A DNA stretch of 64,000 bases from Colwellia_A sp047621305 (lineage in GTDB: Bacteria > Pseudomonadota > Gammaproteobacteria > Enterobacterales > Alteromonadaceae), in NCBI GenBank assembly GCA_047621305.1, contig JBLHNB010000017.1, positions 7,055-71,054 of the forward strand, in the 5' to 3' direction. How positions within the stretch are numbered: the first letter of the stretch is position 1; every line of letters starts with the position of its first letter. The notes beneath the pieces were generated by a model. The model searched no databases, was not told the origin of the DNA, and was given only the letters and a program-made list of their open reading frames with translations. Below, piece after piece: positions 35,538 through 44,809 of the stretch. Made by a program: the position numbers and the translations under genes.

Positions 35538-36584
35538 TTAATACCCTGAAGAAAATTGGTTTTTATCAGTCGCTTTTTCTTGAGCAGCTTGTTTGGTGAT
35601 CACACCACGATTTACTAAGTTCATTAAGCATTGATCCATTGTTTGCATGCCATGAGACATACCCGTTTGAATCGATGAATACATCTGCGCAATTTTATCT
35701 TCTCGAATAAGGTTACGAATCGCCGGAACACCGATCATAATTTCATGAGCTGCTACTCGTCCCCCGCCAACTTTCTTAATTAAGGTTTGTGAAATAACAG
35801 CACGAAGGGATTCAGACAACATCGAACGTACCATAGATTTTTCCTCACCAGGAAAGACATCAATAATACGGTCAATAGTTTTAGGTGCGGAGGTAGTATG
35901 TAAGGTACCAAAAACTAAATGCCCTGTTTCTGCGGCGGTCATCGCTAAACGGATCGTTTCAAGATCTCGCATTTCACCCACTAAAATAACATCGGGATCT
36001 TCACGTAACGCTGAGCGTAAGGCCGCTTCAAAACTCAAGGTATCACGATGTACTTCACGTTGATTAATTAAGCATTGATGGTTTTCATGAACAAATTCTA
36101 TCGGGTCTTCAATAGTAATAATATGATCATTCTTCGTTTTATTAATATAATCAACCATCGCGGCCAACGTGGTTGATTTACCCGAGCCGGTAGGACCTGT
36201 AACTAGCACTAAGCCACGTGGGGTATTCGAGATATCACGAAATATTTCTGGACAACCTAAATCATCAAGTGACAATATTTTACTGGGAATGGTACGAAAT
36301 ACGGCGGCAGGTCCTCGGTTTTGATTAAAAGCATTGACCCTAAAGCGTGCTAAGTTCGGTACTTCAAAAGAAAAATCGACTTCCAAATTTTCTTCGTAAT
36401 CTTTACGTTGACGATCGTTCATAATATCGTAAACTAGCGCATTAACGTCTTTTTCATCAAAAGCGGGGATATTTAATTTCCTAACATCGCCATCAACACG
36501 TATTAACGGCGGACTACCTGTTGATAAATGTAAATCTGAAGCATTATTTTCAACACTAAACGCAAGTAATTCGGTAATATCCAT
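35538..36584 (-). CDS. pilT: Type IV pilus retraction ATPase PilT
   Basis: Motor for pilus retraction and twitching. The 348-residue protein starts MDITELLAFSVENNASDLHL, has Walker A GPTGSGKST, the Asp box TIEDPIEFVHEN, Walker B DVILVGEMRD, the His box HLVFGTLHT and the C-terminal AIRNLIREDKIAQMYS motif that is needed for retraction in studied PilT. It is divergent from yggS, the usual arrangement in Vibrio and Shewanella-type genomes. Confidence 0.95.
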   Translation of the reverse strand: MDITELLAFSVENNASDLHLSTGSPPLIRVDGDVRKLNIPAFDEKDVNALVYDIMNDRQRKDYEENLEVDFSFEVPNLARFRVNAFNQNRGPAAVFRTIPSKILSLDDLGCPEIFRDISNTPRGLVLVTGPTGSGKSTTLAAMVDYINKTKNDHIITIEDPIEFVHENHQCLINQREVHRDTLSFEAALRSALREDPDVILVGEMRDLETIRLAMTAAETGHLVFGTLHTTSAPKTIDRIIDVFPGEEKSMVRSMLSESLRAVISQTLIKKVGGGRVAAHEIMIGVPAIRNLIREDKIAQMYSSIQTGMSHGMQTMDQCLMNLVNRGVITKQAAQEKATDKNQFSSGY

Positions 36585-36627
36585 ACTGACCTCTTAGGTA
36601 ACAACTATAAAATAGTAAATAAGTTAT

Positions 36628-37305
36628 ATGACACACATTAAAGATAATCTCGCTTCAATTAAAGTGCAAATTTCACAGGCATGTAAAAATGCAAATCGTT
36701 TAACTCATGAAGTAACACTGCTTGCCGTTAGTAAAACAAAACCCGTCGAGTTAATTGAGCAAGCATATCTTGCCGGTCAACGAGAATTTGGCGAAAGTTA
36801 TGTACAGGAATCTGTAGAGAAAATAGCCAAACTGGTTCATTTATCTGATATCTGCTGGCATTTTATTGGTCCTATGCAATCTAATAAAACGCGACTTATT
36901 GCAGAAAACTTTTCTTGGGTGCACAGCGTCGACAGAATAAAAATAGCTAAGCGCCTTGATGAGCATCGATATGGTCAAGATACTCCGCTAAACATTTGTT
37001 TACAAGTGAATATTAGTGGAGAGGCAAGTAAGTCAGGTGCAACAATTGAGCAGTTACCTGAGCTGATACATTTTGTTGAAAATTGTAAAAATCTAAAACT
37101 GCGTGGCTTAATGGCTATTCCTGAAAAAAATGCAGCTGAGCACGCGTTTAAAACAATGCACACCCTCTTTATCAACTTATGCGAAAAAAATGCTGATGTA
37201 GATACATTGTCTATGGGCATGTCTGCTGATTTAGCGCCAGCAATATTAGCTGGCTCAACGATAGTAAGAGTGGGTTCTGCCATTTTTGGAAAACGAGAGA
37301 CTTAA
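36628..37305 (+). CDS. yggS: YggS/PLPBP family pyridoxal phosphate homeostasis protein
   Basis: PLP-binding protein of fold type III with a role in vitamin B6 balance rather than catalysis. The 225-residue protein has the PLP lysine in LLAVSKTKPVELI (about residue 36), FGESYVQE, WHFIGPMQSNKTRLI, RGLMAIPE and the phosphate-site end SMGMSADLAPAI. It is followed by proC and yggT, a very common arrangement. Confidence 0.93.
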   Translation: MTHIKDNLASIKVQISQACKNANRLTHEVTLLAVSKTKPVELIEQAYLAGQREFGESYVQESVEKIAKLVHLSDICWHFIGPMQSNKTRLIAENFSWVHSVDRIKIAKRLDEHRYGQDTPLNICLQVNISGEASKSGATIEQLPELIHFVENCKNLKLRGLMAIPEKNAAEHAFKTMHTLFINLCEKNADVDTLSMGMSADLAPAILAGSTIVRVGSAIFGKRET

Positions 37306-37403
37306 TACTATAGAAATAGTTTGATCTATTTCACTCACCCAGCAGATATTTAGTTACAATAACGCATAAATAAAACTTACCGAATTTAGAGAGCAGTTAC
37401 GAC

Positions 37404-38216
37404 ATGACCCCAATAGCTTTTATCGGCGCAGGTAACATGAACGGCGCAATTATTTCAGGCTTGATCAAACAAGGCTATGACCCCAAACAAGTCATGGTAT
37501 CTAATCCTTCTGCTGAAAAACGTCTCGCTTTACATCAAAAATTAGGTATTTTACATACTAACAACAATCTTGAAGCGGCAAAATTTGCTGACACCATTGT
37601 ATTAGGCGTAAAACCTCATTTTATTTTGGATGTTTGCAGTGAAATTAGCCAACATCTTGATATTTCGAATAAGTGTTTTATTTCTATTGCTGCAGGTTGT
37701 ACCGTTGCTCAAATGCAAAGCGCATTAAAAAAACCTTGTGCCATTATTCGTACCATGCCAAATACACCATCACAACTTGGCCTTGGTGTTACTGGTTTAT
37801 TTTCAGCTGACGGTGTTAATGAAAGCCAGAAAAAAGTTGCGCAAACGTTAATGTCTTCAGTAGGTATTATCAAATGGCTTGCTAGTGAAGATGAAATAGA
37901 TAATATTATTGCGGTTTCTGGCTCTGGTCCTGCCTATTTTTTTCTCTTTATGGAAGCAATGGAGCAACAAGCATTAGCTTTGGGGTTTTCAGCGCAAGAA
38001 AGCCGAGAGCTAGTACAACAAACGGCTTTAGGCGCGGCACAAATGGTTGTGCAAAATCAAATTCCGATCAGTGAATTACGTGCTAAAGTAACCTCAAAGG
38101 GCGGCACGACCAATGCAGCCATTGAGTCGTTTATTGCAGACGGTTTGCCACAAGTTGTAACAAATGCGATGAATAGTGCATTGCATCGCGCTAAAGAAAT
38201 GGCGCAAAATAGTTAA
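37404..38216 (+). CDS. proC: Pyrroline-5-carboxylate reductase
   Basis: Last step of proline synthesis, NAD(P)H-dependent. The 270-residue protein has the nucleotide motif IAFIGAGNMNGAIISGL at the N terminus, CAIIRTMPNTPSQLGLGVTG in the middle and the family signature around VTSKGGTTNAAIESF, after SGSGPAYFFLFMEAM. It lies between yggS and yggT. Confidence 0.95.
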   Translation: MTPIAFIGAGNMNGAIISGLIKQGYDPKQVMVSNPSAEKRLALHQKLGILHTNNNLEAAKFADTIVLGVKPHFILDVCSEISQHLDISNKCFISIAAGCTVAQMQSALKKPCAIIRTMPNTPSQLGLGVTGLFSADGVNESQKKVAQTLMSSVGIIKWLASEDEIDNIIAVSGSGPAYFFLFMEAMEQQALALGFSAQESRELVQQTALGAAQMVVQNQIPISELRAKVTSKGGTTNAAIESFIADGLPQVVTNAMNSALHRAKEMAQNS

Positions 38217-38336
38217 TAGCAATTTATTCGTCCGTTATTTTTGAATATTAAACTAGATCATTAAATTAGAACATTATTTTAAAAAATAGATTAGACAATT
38301 AAACTCGACAATTAGATAAATTTTCCGGAGAAAAGA

Positions 38337-38885
38337 ATGGCAGCAATTAATTATTTGCTTGGTTTTGTATTTGACGCATTACTGATGGTTTTGGTTGTGC
38401 GTGTTTGGTTACAACTTGTCAGGGCTGATTTTTATAATCCGCTCAGTCAGTTTATCGTTAAGGTCAGTAATCCTTTAGTACTACCTCTTCGCCGAGTTAT
38501 TCCAGGATTTGGTGGTATTGATGTCGCAACATTAGTACTTGCCTATGTAATCGCGTCACTTAAATTTATACTTATTCCATTATTAAATGGTGGTGGTATT
38601 GACATTATTTCAGCGCTATTTTTAGGCTTGTTATACTTAGTTAAACAAACCGGTGTTTTATTGTTTATCATCATGTTGGTGATGGCATTAATGAGCTGGG
38701 TAGTGCAAGGATTTAATCCTACACAACAGATATTCCATCAATTAACTGACCCGGTATTACGTCCTATACGTCGTATAATACCGAGTATAGGTGGTTTAGA
38801 CTTATCTATTCTCGCCGCGTTTTTATTGCTCAATGTGATTAATATTTTATTATCAGGCTGGATCCCGTATTGGACTATGTTGTAA
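38337..38885 (+). CDS. yggT: YggT family membrane protein
   Basis: A 182-residue inner-membrane protein with two YggT repeats, each a hydrophobic stretch then a FYNP-type / PxRRxIP segment: NPLVLPLRRVIPGFGGID (about 48-65) and DPVLRPIRRIIPSIGGLD (about 140-157). CGGAG-type ribosome binding sequence lies upstream of the ATG. The family is linked to osmotic tolerance or cell division in other bacteria; the role is not settled. Confidence 0.9.
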   Translation: MAAINYLLGFVFDALLMVLVVRVWLQLVRADFYNPLSQFIVKVSNPLVLPLRRVIPGFGGIDVATLVLAYVIASLKFILIPLLNGGGIDIISALFLGLLYLVKQTGVLLFIIMLVMALMSWVVQGFNPTQQIFHQLTDPVLRPIRRIIPSIGGLDLSILAAFLLLNVINILLSGWIPYWTML

Positions 38886-38947
38886 AAAATAGTTTTCTAT
38901 TTGGTTTATACTTATACATTGAATACATTTTTAATTAGGAGTAATTT

Positions 38948-39388
38948 ATGAAGAACTACATACAGCGTTTAACGTTATTGTTAATGTTCTGCTGTTCTTT
39001 CATGTTTTCAGTTCATGCACAAAACATGAAAAAAATGGGTGACATCAACGTACATTACATGGCAATTGGCGCCACCTTTTTAACGCCAGAAATAGCGAAA
39101 GCTTACGGTATTGAACGTAGCCGTTACAATGGTTTAGTGAATATTTCAGTACTTGATAATACGCAAAATAATAGCCCCGCAAAATCAGTATCTCTTATTG
39201 GTAAAGCAAGAAACAATGTCGGACAGCTTAAATCACTGGTATTTAGAGAAGTTAAAGAAGGTGATGCTATCTATTATTTAGCTGAAGTTAATTACGCTAA
39301 TGAAGAGACTATTCATTTTGATGTGCAAATTACTGATGGCAGTAAAAAGCATAATTTAAAATTCTCTCAAAAATTTTACGTCGATTAA
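38948..39388 (+). CDS. DUF4426 family exported protein
   Basis: A 146-residue protein with a signal peptide (about residues 1-24, cleaved after VHA) and a preceding AGGAG ribosome binding site. The mature part, with NVHYMAIGATFLTPEIAKAYG and the IERSRYNGLVNISVLD segment, fits DUF4426, a small periplasmic family nearly always next to yggT/rdgB in marine gammaproteobacteria. The function is unknown. Confidence 0.85.
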   Translation: MKNYIQRLTLLLMFCCSFMFSVHAQNMKKMGDINVHYMAIGATFLTPEIAKAYGIERSRYNGLVNISVLDNTQNNSPAKSVSLIGKARNNVGQLKSLVFREVKEGDAIYYLAEVNYANEETIHFDVQITDGSKKHNLKFSQKFYVD

Positions 39389-39529
39389 TCCAAAGCTAAA
39401 GAAATGAATTAGCGGGCATCACTGTCCGCTTATCTCAACTTCACTCTCCTACTACTTTTTAAATAACTTCTTTCACAGCCCTACACCATTAAGGTATGAT
39501 CCTCGAAAATCTATTCTCTGAGAAAATGC

Positions 39530-40186
39530 ATGTCTACAGTTGTTTTAGCCACAGGTAATCAAGGTAAGGTTAACGAGTTATCTGCTTTACTTGCCATACA
39601 CAATATCAACATCGTGCCACAAAGTAATTTTGATGTTCCTGAGGTTGCTGAAACAGGCACAACGTTTGTTGAAAACGCGATAATTAAGGCACGCCATGCA
39701 GCAAAAATAACCGGCCTACCCGCCATTGCTGATGACTCAGGTTTAGAAGTTGATGCGTTAAATGGTGAACCAGGGGTTTATTCGGCGCGTTATGCAGGTG
39801 AAAACGCCAGCGATGATGACAATACCCATAAGCTTTTAGCGGCTATGGTTGAATTTCCTGAAATACAACGCAGCGCGCGCTTTCATTGTGTTTTAGTTTA
39901 TATGTCTCATGAGAACGACCCAACGCCCATTATTTGTCATGGTGTTTGGCAAGGTAGTATTTGTAGCGAGAAACATGGTGACCAAGGTTTTGGTTACGAT
40001 CCTATTTTTTGGCAGGCAGACCATAAAATGACGTCAGCACAACTACCACGCGATTTAAAAAACCAATTAAGCCACCGTGGTCAGGCATTGGCTTTACTCG
40101 TTAAAGAATTAGCGGTTAAAGAAGCAGCTAAAGAGCTAGCGACTAAAGCATTAAATACATCAACAACAAATTATCTAGGTAAATAG
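39530..40186 (+). CDS. rdgB: dITP/XTP pyrophosphatase
   Basis: Removes non-canonical purine nucleoside triphosphates. The 218-residue protein starts with the substrate-site motif VVLATGNQGKVNEL and has the catalytic ADDSGLEVDALNGEPGVYSARYAG segment and GFGYDPIFW. The last 20 or so residues after LLVKELAV are an extra Ala/Lys/Leu-rich tail (KEAAKELATKAL) made of short internal repeats. Only one base separates its stop from hemW. Confidence 0.94.
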   Translation: MSTVVLATGNQGKVNELSALLAIHNINIVPQSNFDVPEVAETGTTFVENAIIKARHAAKITGLPAIADDSGLEVDALNGEPGVYSARYAGENASDDDNTHKLLAAMVEFPEIQRSARFHCVLVYMSHENDPTPIICHGVWQGSICSEKHGDQGFGYDPIFWQADHKMTSAQLPRDLKNQLSHRGQALALLVKELAVKEAAKELATKALNTSTTNYLGK

Positions 40187-40187
40187 C

Positions 40188-41411
40188 GTGTTAAAAAACC
40201 CACCACTTTCTTTATATATTCATATTCCTTGGTGTGTACAAAAATGCCCTTATTGTGACTTTAATTCACATGCCTTTAGTCATGACAGCAAAAGTGATAA
40301 CAAGTCTAACGCCTTAACGCCAGGCTTGCCTGAAAAAGAATACGTCACTGAGCTTATTGCTGATTTAGACCATGATATTGCCCAATTTAATTTACAAAAT
40401 CGTTCTTTATTCAGTATTTTTATTGGTGGCGGTACACCGAGCTTATTTTCTCCCGCAGCAATAAAGTCATTGTTAACACAAGTATTAGCTAGGTTTTCCT
40501 ATGACAAAGACATAGAAATCACCCTTGAAGCAAACCCTGGTACGGTTGAAGCTGACAAATTTAAAGGTTTCTTTGATGCTGGTGTATCACGATTATCCAT
40601 AGGCGTGCAAAGTTTTGAGTCTGAAAAGCTTATTAAGCTTGGTCGTATTCATGACAGCAACCAAGCAAAAAAAGCGGCAGAACTCGCGACATCGTGTGGG
40701 GTTGATAGTTTCAATTTAGATTTAATGCACGGTTTACCGCAGCAAACCTTAGAAAATGCACTCGATGACATAAAAACAGCGATTAAGCTGGCTCCAACTC
40801 ATCTATCTTGGTACCAATTAACCATTGAGCCTAATACACCTTTTCATTCAAAACCACCCAAATTACCGATTGATGATATTTTGTGGGATATTCAAGATCA
40901 AGGTGTTGAATTACTTGAACAAGCAGGTTATCAACAATATGAAATATCAGCCTATAGTAAACCTGAATTTCAATGCCAACATAATCTCAATTATTGGCAG
41001 TTTGGTGACTACTTAGGGATAGGTTGTGGCGCCCATGGAAAAATTACTGATATTGATAAACAAGTGATCTATCGTACGATAAAAGTCAAACACCCTAAAG
41101 GTTATCTAGATAGCAAAAGAGAGCATCTTGACCATTTAAATGAAGTATCTAAAGACGAACTACCTTTTGAATATATGATGAACCGTTTAAGATTAGTATC
41201 CGCTTTTACCCTTGATGAATATCAAGCGGCCACGGGACTTGCTGCGCACACCATATTACCTAAATTAGAACTCGCTAAAAACAAAGGTTTAATGAAAAGT
41301 TTTACTCAAAATTCCATTAGTAATAACATTAACAAGCACCAAGTTGAGCAATGGCAAGTTACCAAATTAGGGCATCGTTATTTAAATGACTTACTCGAGA
41401 TGTTTTTATAA
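40188..41411 (+). CDS. hemW: HemW, radical-SAM haem chaperone (coproporphyrinogen III oxidase-like)
   Basis: Radical SAM protein once called oxygen-independent coproporphyrinogen oxidase, now viewed as a haem chaperone. The 407-residue protein has the iron-sulfur motif in HIPWCVQKCPYCDFNSH, FIGGGTPSLF, the SAM-binding EANPGTVE and RLSIGVQSF, and the HemW C-terminal domain (about 310-405). It is shorter than HemN and lacks the N-terminal HemN extension. It directly follows rdgB and its stop abuts tadA. Confidence 0.93.
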   Translation: MLKNPPLSLYIHIPWCVQKCPYCDFNSHAFSHDSKSDNKSNALTPGLPEKEYVTELIADLDHDIAQFNLQNRSLFSIFIGGGTPSLFSPAAIKSLLTQVLARFSYDKDIEITLEANPGTVEADKFKGFFDAGVSRLSIGVQSFESEKLIKLGRIHDSNQAKKAAELATSCGVDSFNLDLMHGLPQQTLENALDDIKTAIKLAPTHLSWYQLTIEPNTPFHSKPPKLPIDDILWDIQDQGVELLEQAGYQQYEISAYSKPEFQCQHNLNYWQFGDYLGIGCGAHGKITDIDKQVIYRTIKVKHPKGYLDSKREHLDHLNEVSKDELPFEYMMNRLRLVSAFTLDEYQAATGLAAHTILPKLELAKNKGLMKSFTQNSISNNINKHQVEQWQVTKLGHRYLNDLLEMFL

Positions 41412-41927
41412 ATGACCAACAAACACCAACCTGTTAACGAACAAGACATACTTGATCATTACTTTATGGCCAAGGCTTATCAGCTAGCACAAAAAGCCGA
41501 AGCTATTGATGAAATACCGGTTGGTGCTGTTGTGGTTGCTAATGGAGAGATTATTGGTGAAGGTTTTAATCAATCGATATTACTCAATGACCCTTCTGCA
41601 CATGCTGAAATGTTAGCCGTTAGGAACGCAGGGCAAAATATTTCAAATTACCGATTACTTGATTGTACTCTCTATGTAACCTTAGAACCTTGCTCTATGT
41701 GTGCAGGTTTATTGATCCACAGTCGTATAAAACGACTGGTCTTTGCGGCAACTGACTTAAAAACTGGAGCAGCAGGTAGCGCTTTTGATCTCGTCACTCA
41801 TGAAAAACATAATCATAGCATTGATGTCACTACCGGTATTATGCAAGATGAGTGTAGCGCGCTTTTATCGGCTTTTTTCAAAAGACGAAGGGCTGAAAAA
41901 AAAGCCCTTAAGCAACAACAAAAATAA
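41412..41927 (+). CDS. tadA: tRNA-specific adenosine deaminase
   Basis: Deaminates A34 to inosine in tRNA-Arg(ACG). The 171-residue protein has EIPVGAVVVANGEIIGEG, the zinc His and catalytic Glu in SAHAEMLAVR, and the two zinc Cys in LEPCSMCAGLLIHSR. Its ATG follows the hemW stop with no gap, so translation is coupled. The Lys-rich C terminus is usual for TadA. Confidence 0.94.
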   Translation: MTNKHQPVNEQDILDHYFMAKAYQLAQKAEAIDEIPVGAVVVANGEIIGEGFNQSILLNDPSAHAEMLAVRNAGQNISNYRLLDCTLYVTLEPCSMCAGLLIHSRIKRLVFAATDLKTGAAGSAFDLVTHEKHNHSIDVTTGIMQDECSALLSAFFKRRRAEKKALKQQQK

Positions 41928-42132
41928 AGCCCCATTACAATCCTCGACTAATACGCTCGCTATAACCCTCCTTATTCTAGCTATAATCCCCTGACTCTAG
42001 CTATATTCAACGAATCTACTGCCGACATTCAATAATTACACGGTCAATTATTAACGAATACACTATATTTTGTTAATTCCCAGTGAATTTATATGTAATA
42101 ATGTTGTTTAAATCCATCAAAAATAAGAAATT

Positions 42133-43014
42133 ATGCGTCATTTTATCATTAGAACATTCATTTTATTAGTATCATTACCAGTATTAGCCGATAATTATCA
42201 AGTAAGTGATTGGGTTGCTGACGGCACGTTTACCAAAGGAGTTGAAGGTCCCGCCAGTTCAAACGATGGTGTATTGTATGCAGTAAATCACCAAACAGAG
42301 GGAACAATAGGTAAAGTTATTGGTAAAAATAATGTTGAATTATTTGCCAAATTACCTAATGGATCGGTAGGTAATGGTATTCGTTTTGATCAGCAAAACA
42401 ACATGTATATCGCTGACTATGTTAATCACAATATTTTACGTATTGCATCAGGTACTCATATGGTTGATGTTTATGCTCATGAAAGAAAAATGTCCCAACC
42501 TAATGACATTGCCATTATGGACTCAGGCATACTGTTTGCTAGTGATCCCAATTGGTCAAAAAGTAGTGGCCAATTATGGAAAATATCCAATGATGGTTCG
42601 GTGACATTATTAGAAAAAGACATGGGCACCACTAATGGCATAGCTGTTAGCCCTGATAATAAAAAACTCTATGTGAATGAAAGTGTGCAGCGCAATGTTT
42701 GGGTTTACGACCTTGATGTACAAGGGAACATCAGCAATAAAAAATTGTTTATTTCGTTTGAAGATCACGGCATGGATGGCATGAGAACCGATCTAGAAGG
42801 TAATTTATATATTGCCAGGTATGGCGCAGGAGTTGTTGCTATGGTATCTGCTCAAGGGAAATTAATACGCGAGATAAAACTCAAAGGACAATTCCCTACC
42901 AATGTCGCCTTTGGTGGAAAAGATAATAAAACAATCTTTGTCACCTTACAGCAACGCGGCGCTATTGAGACCTTTACCAGTGAGTTTTCAGGACGTAATC
43001 ACCGTAGTAAATAA
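42133..43014 (+). CDS. Exported SMP-30/gluconolactonase-like beta-propeller protein
   Basis: A 293-residue protein with a signal peptide (about 1-19, MRHFIIRTFILLVSLPVLA). The rest follows the SMP-30 six-blade propeller pattern: VEGPASSNDG, VGNGIRFDQQNNMYIADYVNHN, QPNDIAIM, GTTNGIAVSPDNKKLYVNES with the metal-site Asn and Asp, and GMDGMRTDLEGNLYIARYGAG. Such proteins are lactonases or related hydrolases. The substrate is unknown. It stands alone, with a terminator downstream. Confidence 0.82.
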   Translation: MRHFIIRTFILLVSLPVLADNYQVSDWVADGTFTKGVEGPASSNDGVLYAVNHQTEGTIGKVIGKNNVELFAKLPNGSVGNGIRFDQQNNMYIADYVNHNILRIASGTHMVDVYAHERKMSQPNDIAIMDSGILFASDPNWSKSSGQLWKISNDGSVTLLEKDMGTTNGIAVSPDNKKLYVNESVQRNVWVYDLDVQGNISNKKLFISFEDHGMDGMRTDLEGNLYIARYGAGVVAMVSAQGKLIREIKLKGQFPTNVAFGGKDNKTIFVTLQQRGAIETFTSEFSGRNHRSK

Positions 43015-43055
43015 AGAGTACTAAATATATTTTAGTTCACTTACTGTTAGTGAAT

Positions 43056-43083
43056 AAGCGAATAGCATACTATTCGCTTTTAT
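43056..43083 (+). terminator. Rho-independent terminator after the SMP-30-like gene
   Basis: AAGCGAATAG and CTATTCGCTT form a perfect 10-base stem with the loop CATA, then a T-rich tail. The remaining 330 bases up to the M24 gene are AT-rich and show no gene. Confidence 0.8.
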
Positions 43084-43412
43084 TATTTAATACGTTATTC
43101 CTTTTTAGTAACTTGGATTCAAATAATAAGTGCCTCACCATCTTCATACGATGCTGAAATGTCATAAAAATAATACCCGTTACATTAATTTTCTGATTTT
43201 TTATGCGTAGTAATAACTAATCAGCATTAACGTTCAAAAAAGGTATAGTCTTTTTATCATTTCCTCCTATGTCAGTACTCGTATAAACCGCACTAACTTT
43301 TAAGATATTGGTTTAATAGATTTAATCAATATTTACGCCTGAAACTTGCTCATCGTTTAAAAAGGATATAGTTTATTATCTAAAACATGCTTTCATTAAA
43401 CCAGAGTTATCA

Positions 43413-44711
43413 ATGAATCTCACTAAAAGAAATTTTCTTAAAGCCAGTGGTGCTACTTTAGCGTCTTTATCTTTAACAACAAGTGCACTTGCTAGCGCTT
43501 CACCACAAGCTAAAAGCCCAAATATAGCTAAATTAACCGATATTACGGCTAATGTCGCCGCTATTTCACCACAAGAACGCCTTTTAAGAATTGAAAAAGC
43601 ACAACAGCTGATGAAAAAATTCAACATCGCTGCATTAGTGATTGAGCCGGGCGCGTCAATGGATTATTTTTCTGGTATTCAGTGGTGGCGTAGTGAACGT
43701 GTTACCGCATTAGTCATTCCAAATGAAGGTGAGGTTGGTGTTGTTTGTCCCTTTTTTGAAGAGCCCAGTATTCGCGAAACCTTAGCAGTAGGCGAAGATG
43801 TTCGTGTATGGCAAGAACACGAAAGCCCTTTTCTTAAAATTAAACAACTACTAACAGATAGAGGTTTAAACAAAGGTAATATTGCCTTTGAACATTCAGT
43901 GCGCTACTTTGTTTTACAAAGCGTAATGGCCTTATTACCTACCATGAAAGATGTTAGCGCTGTTGATATTATTCGTGGCTGTCGACTGTACAAAAGCCAT
44001 CATGAATTAACACTCATGCATAAGGCCAATGAAATAACCCTTAATGCGTATGCATATGTATGGTCAAAACTTGAATTAGGTATGAGTCAAGACGATGTAA
44101 AAAATCTCATGCAGAATGCACAAGCACAACTAGGCGGCAGTGGCATTTGGAACATGGCACTATTTAATCAAGCCAGTGCGTTTCCTCACGGCACCAAACA
44201 AAAACAAACATTAACGGCTGGCTCAACGGTACTTATGGATTGTGGTTGCAGTGTTCATGGTTATCAATCAGATATTAGTCGTACTTTTGTTTTTGGTGAA
44301 GCAAGTAAATACCAAGAAAAAATATGGAATACGGTACGTGCAGGCCAACAAATTGCTTTTGAAAAGGCTCAACTTGGCGTTGAAGCTGGGCACGTTGATG
44401 ACGCCGTACGTGCTCATTATGAAAGCCTTGGTTTAGGCCCTGATTATAAGTTACCCGGTTTATCTCATCGCACTGGCCATGGTATTGGCATGAAGGGTCA
44501 TGAGGGTGTCAACTTTGTTCATGGAGAAAAACAGAAACTAAAAACCAATATGTGTTTCTCCAATGAACCCGGCATATATATTCCCGGAAAGTTTGGTGTT
44601 CGTCTTGAAGATTGTTTATACATGACGGATAAAGGGCCACGTTGGTTTACCATCCCACCAGAGTCTTTAGAGTCGCCGATTGGTAACATTGAAAAACTAA
44701 TAAGCGCTTAA
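43413..44711 (+). CDS. Exported M24 family peptidase (Xaa-Pro dipeptidase/aminopeptidase-like)
   Basis: A 432-residue metallopeptidase-fold protein. The start MNLTKRNFLKASGATLAS looks like a Tat signal with KR in place of RR, then a hydrophobic stretch and Ala-rich cleavage site. A creatinase-type N domain follows (about 50-180), then the M24 catalytic domain. Metal-site residues are visible in VLMDCGCSVHGYQSDISRTF (two Asp), HRTGHGIGMKGHE (His), FSNEPGIYI (Glu) and VRLEDCLYMT (Glu). It would act outside the cytoplasm, unlike the cytoplasmic pepP product in this window. Substrate unknown. Confidence 0.86.
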   Translation: MNLTKRNFLKASGATLASLSLTTSALASASPQAKSPNIAKLTDITANVAAISPQERLLRIEKAQQLMKKFNIAALVIEPGASMDYFSGIQWWRSERVTALVIPNEGEVGVVCPFFEEPSIRETLAVGEDVRVWQEHESPFLKIKQLLTDRGLNKGNIAFEHSVRYFVLQSVMALLPTMKDVSAVDIIRGCRLYKSHHELTLMHKANEITLNAYAYVWSKLELGMSQDDVKNLMQNAQAQLGGSGIWNMALFNQASAFPHGTKQKQTLTAGSTVLMDCGCSVHGYQSDISRTFVFGEASKYQEKIWNTVRAGQQIAFEKAQLGVEAGHVDDAVRAHYESLGLGPDYKLPGLSHRTGHGIGMKGHEGVNFVHGEKQKLKTNMCFSNEPGIYIPGKFGVRLEDCLYMTDKGPRWFTIPPESLESPIGNIEKLISA

Positions 44712-44744
44712 ATATTAGCTATTAACTAGACATTAGATAAATAT

Positions 44745-44778
44745 TGCCTTGGTTTACTTTCCCCTACCAAGGCATTTT
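44745..44778. terminator. Terminator between the convergent M24 and MBL-fold genes
   Basis: TGCCTTGG (44745-44752) and CCAAGGCA (44767-44774) form a perfect 8-base stem with a 14-base loop and a short T run after it. Confidence 0.6.
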
Positions 44779-44809
44779 CAAACGCGTTATAAGAATTGTA
44801 TTTACTCTT

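Noticed and set aside
43160..43270. Sequence resembling one end of the 8.2-kb inverted-repeat element (ATACCCGTTACATTAATT)
   Set aside because: No convincing inverted partner was found nearby, so it may be a decayed end or chance AT-rich similarity.
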